Notes: generated by a model not told the origin, from the letters alone. 37,465 nucleotides of DNA from CAJPPJ01 sp963536495 (GCA_963536495.1 CAUTAF010000012.1:1-37465); one strand, 5' to 3'; positions 24,874-33,676 are shown, numbered from the stretch's first letter. Numbers and translations are program-made.

Positions 24874-25593
24874 TTAAATAAAATTTTTAATAATATTAAC
24901 TACTTGAGTTAAATTTTCTAAATAAGCATAATGTGTTAAATTATCAAATTCTATTAATGCTGCATCATGCATTTTTTCAACTACTTTTCTTGCATCTTCT
25001 ACATCAACTGCCGCATCTTTTGTCCCCCATATAAGAAGAGTTGGTACTTTTACTTTTAACATATCACCTTCTACATCTGTATTTATAGTAGATATTAATA
25101 TCTTTCTCATCATTTCACTACTATTCTTATAATCACTTGATCCTATAAAGTTTTTAAACCATTCTTTTACAGTTTTTAAAAATGGTACTTTAGCTAAAAA
25201 CTTTAATGTTTTAACTTTTAAACTCTTTTCAACTTCACTTTTATATATTGGTCCAGCTAAAGATATAACTTTATCAACTTTATACTTACTTGCATAAACT
25301 AAAGAAAGTCTAGCACCAAAAGAATGCCCTATAAGAGATATATCTTTTAAATTAAGTTTTTCTATTAACTTATGTAAAAAATTAACATAATCATACACGC
25401 TCATAACTTGTTTTGGTTCATCACTCTTACCAAAACCTGGTAAATCAATAGTAGTTATTTTATAACCATCTAGATGTTTTCCAAGTAAATCCATCATTTC
25501 TTTATTTTGTCCCCATCCATGAAGTAAAACTAAATTTTTACCTTCTCCATATTGATTATAAGAGACTTTTAAATTATCTATTATTATTTCCAT
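24874..25593 (-). CDS. Alpha/beta hydrolase
   Basis: A 239-aa alpha/beta-fold hydrolase with oxyanion LLHGWGQ near residue 23-29, the nucleophile elbow GHSFGA (Ser91), acid Asp193 (GTKDAAV) and His221 (LTHYAYL). The sequence belongs to the broad ester/lipase-like group; substrate is unknown. No signal peptide is seen, so it acts in the cytoplasm. It heads the operon with the Mur ligase, ddl and the transglutaminase-like gene. The neighbours suggest a wall-precursor or lipid task, but this is inference. An AGGTGA site precedes the ATG by about 12 nt and an extended -10 promoter lies above it. Confidence 0.88.
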   Translation of the reverse strand: MEIIIDNLKVSYNQYGEGKNLVLLHGWGQNKEMMDLLGKHLDGYKITTIDLPGFGKSDEPKQVMSVYDYVNFLHKLIEKLNLKDISLIGHSFGARLSLVYASKYKVDKVISLAGPIYKSEVEKSLKVKTLKFLAKVPFLKTVKEWFKNFIGSSDYKNSSEMMRKILISTINTDVEGDMLKVKVPTLLIWGTKDAAVDVEDARKVVEKMHDAALIEFDNLTHYAYLENLTQVVNIIKNFI

Positions 25594-25615
25594 TTTTGTT
25601 TATTCACCTAAAAAA

Positions 25616-25624
25616 AGTATAACA
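25616..25624 (-). promoter_or_regulatory. Extended -10 promoter of the wall operon
   Basis: TGTTATACT (TATACT at 25616-25621), with a weak -35 (TTTTTA) at 17 bp. It sits between the metG terminator and the alpha/beta hydrolase start. Confidence 0.62.
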
Positions 25625-25679
25625 CAAAACTAATTAGCTAAAAAGTAAATTAAGTGATTTATTAATATTTTTATAAATA

Positions 25680-25705
25680 AAAAAGCTTATTAAAATAAGC
25701 TTTTT
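25680..25705 (-). terminator. metG terminator
   Basis: An 11-bp stem (25680-25690 with 25695-25705) containing AAGCTTAT, 4-nt loop, TTTTTTATTT tail on minus. The metG TAA (25706-25704) overlaps the stem. Confidence 0.88.
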
Positions 25706-27224
25706 ATTTAATTCTTTCAAATAAAATATATGATGTTAATTCTTTATAAGAATCATCTTCATTAAATAATACATCATCTATATTAACTTCTTTTTTATTT
25801 AACATATTTTTAATTTTTAAAGAAGTTTCAGGAATAAAAGATTCAAGTAAAATAGATGCTACTTTAATATTTTCAAGTATTATATATATAACATCTTCAA
25901 GTCTTTTTAAATCATTATTTTTATATAAATTCCACGGTTCATTTTCATCTATATATTTATTACACTTATCTAGTAATTTAAATATCTCTTCTAATGCTTC
26001 ATTTATTTTTAAATTATCAATATTTTCATTAACTTTAGTGTATAAAGAATTAGTATTTTCTATTAAACTTTTATCTAAATCATTATAATTTTTACTAAAC
26101 TTTATTTCTTTATCAAAATACTTATTAGCCATAACGATAGTTCTATTAACTAAATTACCTAAATTATTAACTAAATCAGAATTTGTTCTACCGATAAGTA
26201 AATCTTCACTAAAATTACCATCTTTTCCAAGTACTATTTCTCTTAATAAGAAATATCTAATAGCATCTTTTCCATATTTTTCTATGTATTCTTTAGGACT
26301 CTTATAATTACCTAAAGATTTAGATATCTTTTCATTATTAATTACTAACCATCCATGAGCAAATACTTTTTTAGGAAGTTTAATACCTAAACTCATAAGT
26401 ATAGCTGGCCAAATAATAGCATGAAATCTAACTATTTCTTTACCTACTAAATGAATATCACAAGGCCAGTATTTATTAAACATTTCTTTACTACTAGGAT
26501 AATTAAGTGAAGTTAAATAATTAGATAAAGCATCTATCCATACATAAATAACATGTTTTTTATCAAAACTAACAGGAATCCCCCAATTAAATGAAGTTCT
26601 AGAAACACATAAATCTTTTAAACCAGGTTTTAAAAAGTTATTAATCATTTCATTTTTTCTAGAAACAGGTTCTAAAAAGCAAGGATTTTCTTCATAAAAC
26701 TTTAATAATTTATCTTGATATTTAGAAAGTCTAAAAAAGTAAGCTTCTTCTTTAACTAAAGATACTTCTCTATGACAATCTGGACAATTATTATTTTCAT
26801 CTAATTCTTCTTTAGAAAAGAAAGATTCACAAGGAGTACAGTATAATCCTTCATAAGTACCTTTATATATATCACCATTTTCATATAATTTATTAAATAT
26901 TAAAGTAACATTTTTTATATGTTCTTCATCAGTTGTTCTAATAAATTTATCATAAGATATATCTAAACTATTCCAAAGTTCTTTAGTATTTTCTACTATT
27001 TTATCTACATAATCTTTCGGTTCTTTATTTTGTTCTTTTGCTATTTTTTCTATCTTTTGACCATGTTCATCAGTTCCTGTTTGGAATATTACATCAATTT
27101 TCTTAAGTCTATTAAATCTAGCTAAACTATCTGCTATTACAGTTGTATAACAATGTCCTATATGAAATTCTTTACTAGGATAATATATCGGCGTTGTTAT
27201 ATAAAATGTATTTTTATCTTTCAT
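25704..27224 (-). CDS. metG: Methionyl-tRNA synthetase
   Basis: A 506-aa class I synthetase charging initiator and elongator tRNA-Met. HIGH is present as HIGH in KEFHIGHCYTT (residues 21-24) and KMSKS as KISKS in NEKISKSLGNYKSP near 300. A zinc knuckle with two CxxC pairs occurs as CTPC and CPDC near 126-146. The anticodon-binding domain (about 350-500) is helical; the C-terminal EMAP-like tRNA-binding domain of longer MetRS is absent. The RBS is AAAGGAG. It starts 13 nt after the radical SAM gene and has no separate promoter that I can see, so it probably shares the TTGACA-16-TATAAT promoter at 28379 or upstream readthrough. Confidence 0.97.
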   Translation of the reverse strand: MKDKNTFYITTPIYYPSKEFHIGHCYTTVIADSLARFNRLKKIDVIFQTGTDEHGQKIEKIAKEQNKEPKDYVDKIVENTKELWNSLDISYDKFIRTTDEEHIKNVTLIFNKLYENGDIYKGTYEGLYCTPCESFFSKEELDENNNCPDCHREVSLVKEEAYFFRLSKYQDKLLKFYEENPCFLEPVSRKNEMINNFLKPGLKDLCVSRTSFNWGIPVSFDKKHVIYVWIDALSNYLTSLNYPSSKEMFNKYWPCDIHLVGKEIVRFHAIIWPAILMSLGIKLPKKVFAHGWLVINNEKISKSLGNYKSPKEYIEKYGKDAIRYFLLREIVLGKDGNFSEDLLIGRTNSDLVNNLGNLVNRTIVMANKYFDKEIKFSKNYNDLDKSLIENTNSLYTKVNENIDNLKINEALEEIFKLLDKCNKYIDENEPWNLYKNNDLKRLEDVIYIILENIKVASILLESFIPETSLKIKNMLNKKEVNIDDVLFNEDDSYKELTSYILFERIK

Positions 27225-27237
27225 TTTTCTCTCCTTT

Positions 27238-28281
27238 CTACTTATTTACATTTTTTATAAAATCAGCTACACAAAAGTTTTCAAAATTTAAATTTTTATT
27301 TTCCTTGATTTTATATACAGTAGTATTTTTATAATATTTTATTTTATTTTTTAATATTTTTATAGATAAATTCATTTTATTTTTATAAATAGGAACTTTT
27401 AATTCTGGTATAGAATAAAATTTCCAACATGGCATCATTTTTAAATTATAATCTATAAAAGCAGCATACTTTCCCGCAGGACAATTAAAAAATTTATTGT
27501 TTTGTACTTTAATATTATTTTTTTTATAATTAATATTAACTTTATACTTATCTACATTTTCATTTATAGAACTATTAACTAATTCTGAAGTATATCTAAA
27601 ATTTATATTATTATTTTCACACCATTTTTTAATTTGTAAAAACTCTATATTATTATCTTTAGTTATTGTCATTTTACAAGTAATATTAATATTATTTTCT
27701 TTCAACCATAAGACATTATTGTATATTGTATTAACATCTATCGAATCACTTATAATAGTTTTAGAAAAAATTTGTGAACTAAATCCATATAATGTAACAT
27801 CAACATTAAATGGTTTATATTTTATAAATATTTTTTTAATTTTATCATTTAACATCGATAAATTGGTATAAACACTAACCAATACACCTTTATGTTTTAA
27901 ATATAGATATATACTTAAAAATTCAGGATGTAAAAAAACTTCACCCCCTGTTAAAGTACAATGAATCAATCCTTGATTTATCAAAGTATCAAATATTAAT
28001 TTTAAAGTATTAAATGAAGTAAATTTTATATTTTTTTTGTTATTTATATAACAAAAGCCACAATTAAAATTACAATAATTTAAAATTTCAATTGTAGCAT
28101 GTAAAATTCTATATTTTTTATCTATACTATATATTTTTTCATATAATTTATTTAAATTAATTTCAGATATTTCATATTTTGAACTAATGTATAAATCACT
28201 ACTTGAATTAATATCTAAGTAATACCTTATATTTTTGATTTTTCTTCTAACTAAATTATTATTTTTATAATTCATCTGCAT
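27238..28281 (-). CDS. Radical SAM peptide maturase-like protein
   Basis: About 347 aa from the chosen ATG. The radical SAM cluster motif CxxxCxxC is Cys70-Cys74-Cys77 (LNYCNFNCGFCY), GGE follows at 112-114 (TLTGGEVFLHPEF), then YTNLS and the VDVTLYGFSS segment common in RiPP maturases. The C-terminus has Cys267-Pro-Ala-Gly with Cys285 (NLKMMPCW) and Cys337, the C-x(n)-C pattern of a Twitch/half-SPASM domain that holds an extra Fe-S cluster. The N-terminal 55 residues might be a peptide-recognition element. Asn/Ile/Lys content is higher than in neighbours, which may mean recent acquisition. I chose the ATG at 28281 because GGTGGGG lies 9 nt upstream, inside the peptide ORF. ATG 28275 is an alternative. 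Confidence 0.82.
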   Translation of the reverse strand: MQMNYKNNNLVRRKIKNIRYYLDINSSSDLYISSKYEISEINLNKLYEKIYSIDKKYRILHATIEILNYCNFNCGFCYINNKKNIKFTSFNTLKLIFDTLINQGLIHCTLTGGEVFLHPEFLSIYLYLKHKGVLVSVYTNLSMLNDKIKKIFIKYKPFNVDVTLYGFSSQIFSKTIISDSIDVNTIYNNVLWLKENNINITCKMTITKDNNIEFLQIKKWCENNNINFRYTSELVNSSINENVDKYKVNINYKKNNIKVQNNKFFNCPAGKYAAFIDYNLKMMPCWKFYSIPELKVPIYKNKMNLSIKILKNKIKYYKNTTVYKIKENKNLNFENFCVADFIKNVNK

Positions 28282-28354
28282 TAACTGTAGCCCCACCATC
28301 ACACATTAAAGTATTTTTAGAAACCACAACTTTTATAACTTTTATTTTTTTCAT
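28265..28354 (-). CDS. Candidate RiPP precursor peptide (29 aa)
   Basis: A short ORF, not overlapping any other real gene except the start of the maturase. It has an AAAGG site 10 nt before the ATG and a consensus promoter. Residues 2-11 are Lys/Ile/Val-rich (KKIKVIKVVV), a possible beta-strand recognition segment. Then come Ser12-Lys-Asn-Thr-Leu-Met17, Cys18-Asp-Gly-Gly-Ala22, Thr-Val-Asn-Ala-Asp-Glu-Leu29. The single Cys and the GG are the only striking core features; I cannot match it to a known precursor family. It overlaps the maturase ORF by 17 nt, and its GlyGly codons (GGTGGG) double as the likely RBS of the maturase. Evidence it is translated is positional. Confidence 0.6.
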   Translation of the reverse strand: MKKIKVIKVVVSKNTLMCDGGATVNADEL

Positions 28355-28378
28355 ACTATTTTAACCTTTCTCATTAAG

Positions 28379-28406
28379 ATTATATAATTTATAACTATTT
28401 TGTCAA
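28379..28406 (-). promoter_or_regulatory. Consensus promoter of the peptide-maturase-metG unit
   Basis: TTGACA (28401-28406), 16-bp spacer, TATAAT (28379-28384): both hexamers are perfect consensus. The site begins 8 nt beyond the priA stop codon (28415). Predicted +1 near 28372 gives a leader of about 18 nt with the AAAGG site. Confidence 0.85.
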
Positions 28407-28414
28407 TATTACTA

Positions 28415-30547
28415 TCAATAAATAAACTCTATATCAAAAGAAATATATCTATCTTTATTATAATAAGTTTTTAGAAATTTTATAATCTTTTCTAAATTTT
28501 CATCTTTATTATATTTTAATGTAATACTACATTCATATTTCTTATCTAATTTTCTAATATTTAAAATATTAGGTCCTAAAATAGATGTAGTTTCTTCTAA
28601 GTTTAATTTTAAATATTTATATATTTTTATTATATTTTCTTTTACTAAATCAATATTAATACTTTTTACTTTTAAAGTTAACATATTAGAAAATGGTGGA
28701 TATAATAGTTTTTTCCTTATATCTATTTCCTTTTTATAAAAGCTTTCATAATCTTGATTTACTACTTCTAAAATACCATAATTATCTGGATTATATGTTT
28801 GAATAATAACTTCACCTTGCTTACTACTTCTTCCACTTCTTCCTGATACTTGAGAAAGAAGTGAATATGTATTTTCTATAGCATTATAAGTTGGTATCAT
28901 TAAAGATTGATCAGCATTTATTACTCCTACTAAAGTAACATTTTCAAAATCAAGTCCTTTAGCAATCATCTGTGTACCTACTAAAATATCATATACATGA
29001 TTTTTAAAATCATTTATTATTTTCTCATAACTTCCTTTTTTTCTAGTAGTATCCATATCCATTCTAAGTACTTTATAATCTTTAAATAAAGTATTTAATT
29101 CTTCTTCTAACTTTTCAGTACCTACTCCCATAATATTTAAATCTTTTTCATGACATTTATCACAATAATTTATATATTTTTCAATATGTTCACAGTAACT
29201 ACATCTTAATTGATTATCATTTTTATAATAAGTTAAACTAATATCACAATTTGGACATTTTTTAACTTCTCCACAACTTGAACACATCACATAATTAGCA
29301 TAACCTTTTCTATTTAAAAATAAGATTACTTGTTCATGATTTTTTAATTTTTCTAATATTTTTTCTTTTAATTCTTTACTAAAATAAGATAAAGTTTTAT
29401 TTTCCTTTAAATCTATTATTTTAATATTTAGTTTTAAATCATTATACTTATTTAAAAGTTTAAGTAATTTATATTCTTTGGTTTTTTCTGCTAAATAATA
29501 ATCTTTAACAAGTGGAGTTGCACTAGCAAGAACTAATTTAGCATTATTATATTCACTTCTAAATATAGCTATATCTTTTGTAGAATACTTAGGATTCTTA
29601 CTATATTCATTATAAGTATCTGAATGTTCTTCATCAATAATAATTACTCCAAGATTTTCAAGAGGAGCAAATATAGCACTTCTTACTCCTATTACTACTC
29701 TTACATCTTTTCTTTTAATCTTTAAATATTCATTATACTTTTCTCTATCAGATAAAGATGAATGTAATATAGCGATGTTTTCTTTAAAATAGTTTTTAAA
29801 AAAATTCATCGTTTGAATTGTTAAAGATATCTCAGGAACTAGTAGTAACGCTGTTTTACCTTCTGATAAATAGTGGTTTATTAGATGTAAATAAATTAAA
29901 GTCTTACCACTTCCTGTAACTCCATATAATAAGTATTTACTTTCTTTAGACTTAATTATTTCATTATAAATCTCTTGTTGTTTAACAGATAAAGATATCT
30001 CTTTAAAATCTTTTTTATCTTCAATAATAGTAGATAGTAAAACTTTCTTTTCTTTTAAAACATTTTTATTAACTAAAGCTTTAATTATAGCTTTTGAAAA
30101 ATTTTCTAATCTATCTATTTTTTTATCCTTTAAATAATCTACTATCTCTTGTTGTTTAACAGTTAGTTTTACATTTTCTTTATCTAAAAAATAATATGTT
30201 ATTTTTTTATCTTGAAGTTTTTCTTGTGTTCCAAGTTTAAATGGTTTAGGTAACATAGTTTGATAACAAGACATTAAAGATGTAAAGTATTTCTTTTCCA
30301 TAAATCTACCTAATTTTAAAAGTTCTAATGTTAAAATACTTTCTTCATCTATTACTTCAATTACTTCTTTTAATTTTTTTAATTCTGTTTCTTTAGGAAA
30401 ACTAACTATTAAAGCTTCACTTAGTTTATTATTAAAATCTACTAATACTCTAGATCCTATAGATATCTTTTTATCTAGATTATAGTTATAATGATAAACT
30501 TTATTTACACTTAAGTTAGTTCTATCAACAAGTACACCTACTACCAT
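28415..30547 (-). CDS. priA: Primosomal helicase PriA
   Basis: About 710 aa. PriA restarts stalled forks by loading the primosome. The DNA-binding N-terminal domain (about 1-190) is followed by Walker A GVTGSGKT, DEEH and SATPLVKD. Next comes the zinc-binding block with four CxxC pairs (CSSC, CPNC, CSYC, CDKC) near residues 425-470, then GTQMIAKGLDF and QVSGRSGRSSKQGEV. The ATG at 30547 has a clean AAGGAG site 7 nt upstream; an in-frame ATG at 30592 would put the start upstream of the promoter's +1, so it is rejected. It ends in TGA. It diverges from rnhC. Confidence 0.97.
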   Translation of the reverse strand: MVVGVLVDRTNLSVNKVYHYNYNLDKKISIGSRVLVDFNNKLSEALIVSFPKETELKKLKEVIEVIDEESILTLELLKLGRFMEKKYFTSLMSCYQTMLPKPFKLGTQEKLQDKKITYYFLDKENVKLTVKQQEIVDYLKDKKIDRLENFSKAIIKALVNKNVLKEKKVLLSTIIEDKKDFKEISLSVKQQEIYNEIIKSKESKYLLYGVTGSGKTLIYLHLINHYLSEGKTALLLVPEISLTIQTMNFFKNYFKENIAILHSSLSDREKYNEYLKIKRKDVRVVIGVRSAIFAPLENLGVIIIDEEHSDTYNEYSKNPKYSTKDIAIFRSEYNNAKLVLASATPLVKDYYLAEKTKEYKLLKLLNKYNDLKLNIKIIDLKENKTLSYFSKELKEKILEKLKNHEQVILFLNRKGYANYVMCSSCGEVKKCPNCDISLTYYKNDNQLRCSYCEHIEKYINYCDKCHEKDLNIMGVGTEKLEEELNTLFKDYKVLRMDMDTTRKKGSYEKIINDFKNHVYDILVGTQMIAKGLDFENVTLVGVINADQSLMIPTYNAIENTYSLLSQVSGRSGRSSKQGEVIIQTYNPDNYGILEVVNQDYESFYKKEIDIRKKLLYPPFSNMLTLKVKSINIDLVKENIIKIYKYLKLNLEETTSILGPNILNIRKLDKKYECSITLKYNKDENLEKIIKFLKTYYNKDRYISFDIEFIY

Positions 30548-30566
30548 CTTTTCTCCTTCAATATGT

Positions 30567-30575
30567 AGTATAACA
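30567..30575 (-). promoter_or_regulatory. Extended -10 promoter of priA
   Basis: TGTTATACT with TATACT at 30567-30572, about 20 nt before the priA ATG. The -35 is poor. Confidence 0.55.
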
Positions 30576-30586
30576 TAAAGTATTAC

Positions 30587-30614
30587 TTGCAAAATAAATA
30601 ATAATTATCATAAT
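30587..30614 (+). promoter_or_regulatory. Putative rnhC promoter
   Basis: TTGCAA (30587-30592), 16-bp spacer, CATAAT (30609-30614), followed by a GAGG ribosome-binding site and the ATG at 30645. The -10 has one mismatch. Confidence 0.5.
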
Positions 30615-30644
30615 ATATAAATAGATATAAAAGAGGAAGAAAAA

Positions 30645-31535
30645 ATGAATATTGTTATAAAAGTTGATGAAGAAACAAAACAAAAGATGATAGCTTATTA
30701 TAAAGATAAAATAAGAGATAAAAAAATACCTTATGCTATTTTTCAAGCACAAGAAGAAGATACAGTAATTACTTTATATGAATCAGGTAAAGCTATGTTT
30801 CAAGGGATATCTGCAGATGTAGATGCATCAATGTGGGCAATGCTACAAGATAAAAAAGAAGAAACAAATAATGAAGAAGATCTATATCATATTACATCTA
30901 TTGGAAGTGATGAAGTTGGAACTGGAGACTATTTTGGACCAGTAGTAGTTTGTGCAGCATATGTAAATATAGAAGATATTAAATTTTTAGAAGAATTAAA
31001 AGTAAAAGATTCTAAACAAACAACAGATGATTACATAAGAAAAATCGCACCTACTATAGCTAAAAAGATAGATTATGAGTTACTAGTACTATCGAATAAA
31101 GAATATAATGAAAAATATAAAACAATAAAAAATATTAATAAAATAAAAGCTATAATGCATAATAAGGTTTTATATACATTACATCAAAGACATAGTGATT
31201 GTAATAAAATAATAATCGATGAATTTGCTAAAGAAAAATCTTACTTTAATTATTTAAAAGAAGTAACAAATGTAGAAAGAAACTTAATATTTACTCCTAA
31301 AGCTGAAAATAAAAATATGGCAGTAGCAACAGCAGCGATACTTGCAAGATTTAGCTTTTTAGAAATAATGGATAAACTTAGTGATAAATATCACGAACCA
31401 TTATTAAAAGGTGCTAGTAGCGAAGTTGATAAACAAGCTGAAAGATTAATAGAAAAATATGGTAAAGAAGTATTAGAAGATATAGCTAAACTCCACTTTA
31501 TTAATACAGAAAGAATATTAAAAACCAGAATATAA
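30645..31535 (+). CDS. rnhC: Ribonuclease HIII
   Basis: A 296-aa type 2 RNase H of the HIII class, which removes RNA from RNA-DNA hybrids. The N-terminal TBP-like substrate-binding domain spans about 1-80. The catalytic domain opens with the family signature GSDEVGTGDYFGPVVV (Asp89, Glu90), has KDSKQTTD, IIIDEFA and NMAVATAAILARF, and keeps the acidic residues of the class. The Gly-x-Gly and DEVG pattern separates it from RNase HII. A GAGG site lies about 9 nt before the ATG. It is a single gene, divergent from priA and convergent with the MazG-like gene. Confidence 0.96.
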   Translation: MNIVIKVDEETKQKMIAYYKDKIRDKKIPYAIFQAQEEDTVITLYESGKAMFQGISADVDASMWAMLQDKKEETNNEEDLYHITSIGSDEVGTGDYFGPVVVCAAYVNIEDIKFLEELKVKDSKQTTDDYIRKIAPTIAKKIDYELLVLSNKEYNEKYKTIKNINKIKAIMHNKVLYTLHQRHSDCNKIIIDEFAKEKSYFNYLKEVTNVERNLIFTPKAENKNMAVATAAILARFSFLEIMDKLSDKYHEPLLKGASSEVDKQAERLIEKYGKEVLEDIAKLHFINTERILKTRI

Positions 31536-31560
31536 AAATACTAGAAAATCTAGTATTTTT
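31534..31560. terminator. Bidirectional terminator between rnhC and MazG-like gene
   Basis: A 12-bp perfect stem (31534-31545 with 31549-31560) containing ACTAGA/TCTAGT and a 3-nt loop, with A/T tracts on both sides. Confidence 0.9.
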
Positions 31561-31883
31561 TATTCAATAACTTTTTCAAGAAAGATTTTTTCTTCAAATC
31601 CCCCTCTTTTATCAACTTTTTTATTAGCTACTTCTATTACATCTTCTAAAGTTTTATTTTCAAGTTTTGCTATAGCTCTTATTACTTCTAACATATCTGC
31701 TAACTCTTCTACTTTTTCTTCACCATTTGCTTCAAGAACTTCTTGATATTCTTCATATAGTTTCTTTTCAAGTTCTTTTTTATACTCTTCATCAGTTAAC
31801 ACTTTCACAACTGGTGTTTCATTCTTTTCTTTAATTATATTAGGTATTTTATCCCTTACTAATTTATTATATATCTTTTCCAT
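31560..31883 (-). CDS. MazG-like nucleotide pyrophosphohydrolase
   Basis: A 107-aa protein of the all-alpha NTP pyrophosphatase group (MazG/phosphoribosyl-ATP pyrophosphatase-like). The opening YNKLVRDKIPNIIKEKNETP is characteristic of the house-cleaning subfamily, followed by ELEKKLYEEYQEVLEA and EKVEELADMLEVIRAI, whose acidic residues (EExxE, ELADM) bind Mg. It likely hydrolyses non-canonical (d)NTPs; the exact substrate cannot be told. A GGAGGG site precedes the ATG. It begins 14 nt after the GDPD gene and ends the operon at a bidirectional terminator. Confidence 0.85.
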   Translation of the reverse strand: MEKIYNKLVRDKIPNIIKEKNETPVVKVLTDEEYKKELEKKLYEEYQEVLEANGEEKVEELADMLEVIRAIAKLENKTLEDVIEVANKKVDKRGGFEEKIFLEKVIE

Positions 31884-31897
31884 ATTCCCTCCTTATA

Positions 31898-33676
31898 TCA
31901 AGAATTACTCTTATCTAAAAGACTACTTTCTAACAAATCATAAACTAAATCTTTATCACTTCTAATATCTAATTTTTCTTTTAATCTTAAGATATCGTTT
32001 ACTCTATCTGTTATTATACCATCTACTGCTGAATCTAAATACTTTTTCATAGAATCAGGTGAATTAACCGTCCATACAATAGCTTTCTTATTATGTCTAT
32101 GAATTTGTTCTATATGATTTTCTGTAACAAAATCTTCTGAGAAAAGCATATAATCAGCTTTTATTTTAGACATATCTCCTAGAAATAAAAAGTAAATAAA
32201 ACCTGTTTTTAAATCCTTATACTTAGTCTTAAGATAATCAATTACACTATATCTCATAGATATAAATACAACTTGTTTTTCCATTTTTTCTTTTTTTACA
32301 AGTTTAACTATATCATCTACCATTTTCTTATCTGCAGTTTTACCTTTTAATTCTATAAATAAATTAATTTTATTCTTAGATAACTTTAATACTTCATTTA
32401 TCTCTGGTATTTTTTCTTCTCCTCTTAAAGATATCTTTTTAATTTCTTTTAAAGTCATATCACTAGCAGATTTATTAATACCTGCTACTCTTTTAAAAGT
32501 TTTATCATGATTTACTATATAATAATTATCTTTTGTTCTTTGTATATCTATTTCTACATAATCTATTCTTTTATCAATAGAGTTTTTTATAGCTCCTAAA
32601 GAGTTTTCTACTCCTTCTCCCCCTCTATGTCCAATAATTAATTTAGTTTTAAAAGAATTATTAAAAAAATTAGGTACAAATATAAATAAAACATTTAATA
32701 AAATTAACATAGATATAAAAGTAAATATAAGAGTTTTCTTAAAGCTAAATATCTTATCTATGATATTATACTTATCCTTTTCTTTAACTACTAATCTTTT
32801 ATTAATTTTTGTATATTCATAAAATTTATCAGTTAAAAATTTAATTTCTAAAGGTATAAAAATTAAAATTATAGTAGTTAAAATAATATTTTTTATTACT
32901 AATAAAAATATTATTGAATAAGTAAAAAGTTCTTTACTTATATTTTTAGTAAAATTAATTATAAATATAGATAGAAAAAATATTATTAAAAATATAACTA
33001 AATATTTTAATATTCTTAATATAAAAGTATCAAAAAAGTCTTTAAAATTATCATTTATTAAATTAAAACTTTTCTTAATAGCAGTACTAGATTTTTCTTT
33101 TTTTATAAGAATATAATGAAATGTAAAAATTGCTTTTATAAATAAATAATAAAAAATTATAACTATCAAAATATAGATAATTAAATAAAGTGGATTCTTT
33201 ATTATTTCTCTAAATATAAAATTAGGTATATTAAACTTTTTAAATAAATTAAAACCTAAAACACTACTAGTTATTGGTATAAGTAACAAAAAGTAAAAAC
33301 TTATAGCTATAATACTTTTATTTAAAAATTTAGGTATTAGTTTAATTGATTCTTTTAATATAGTTATAAAACTAGGTTCTAATCTTTCTTTTTGATAAGA
33401 ACTAGTAAGTATAATAAGACCCGATAATTCTACTAAAAAATAAAAAAATATAACCATTAAAGATATTATTAATAAAATAATTCCAAGTGGGGAAAAAACA
33501 AATCTTAAAAGTTCTGTGTTATCTATAACGGAGAGCTTATTTAATGAAACAATAAACGTTCTTATATAAAAATAACTAGGTAATATTATAAATATAAATA
33601 ATAAATGAGTTAGTATTTGAAATTTAAGGATTCTAGGAAATATATCACTAAATTCTTTTAACCTATTCATTTTCAT
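31898..33676 (-). CDS. Membrane-anchored glycerophosphodiester phosphodiesterase
   Basis: A 592-aa protein with two parts. Residues about 1-345 hold roughly seven hydrophobic segments (a GDPD-type membrane domain). Residues about 347-575 hold a GDPD catalytic TIM barrel: IIGHRGGEGVENSLGAI, YVEIDIQRTKD, VNHDKTFKRVAG, FIELKG and AVDGIITDRV near the end. It hydrolyses glycerophosphodiesters or lipoteichoic-acid-like polymers outside or at the membrane; the direction of the catalytic domain is inferred as extracellular. The first ATG (33676) overlaps the deoxyribosyltransferase by 14 nt; an internal ATG at 33670 is an alternative. Neither has a strong Shine-Dalgarno. Confidence 0.9.
   Translation of the reverse strand: MKMNRLKEFSDIFPRILKFQILTHLLFIFIILPSYFYIRTFIVSLNKLSVIDNTELLRFVFSPLGIILLIISLMVIFFYFLVELSGLIILTSSYQKERLEPSFITILKESIKLIPKFLNKSIIAISFYFLLLIPITSSVLGFNLFKKFNIPNFIFREIIKNPLYLIIYILIVIIFYYLFIKAIFTFHYILIKKEKSSTAIKKSFNLINDNFKDFFDTFILRILKYLVIFLIIFFLSIFIINFTKNISKELFTYSIIFLLVIKNIILTTIILIFIPLEIKFLTDKFYEYTKINKRLVVKEKDKYNIIDKIFSFKKTLIFTFISMLILLNVLFIFVPNFFNNSFKTKLIIGHRGGEGVENSLGAIKNSIDKRIDYVEIDIQRTKDNYYIVNHDKTFKRVAGINKSASDMTLKEIKKISLRGEEKIPEINEVLKLSKNKINLFIELKGKTADKKMVDDIVKLVKKEKMEKQVVFISMRYSVIDYLKTKYKDLKTGFIYFLFLGDMSKIKADYMLFSEDFVTENHIEQIHRHNKKAIVWTVNSPDSMKKYLDSAVDGIITDRVNDILRLKEKLDIRSDKDLVYDLLESSLLDKSNS

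Noticed and set aside
27225..27237. T-box riboswitch upstream of metG or alaS
   Set aside because: metG has only 13 nt upstream and alaS overlaps the preceding gene; no specifier or T-box structure fits.
30548..30592. Upstream in-frame ATG for priA
   Set aside because: It lies upstream of the promoter's predicted +1 and lacks a Shine-Dalgarno, whereas the ATG at 30547 has AAGGAG at good spacing.
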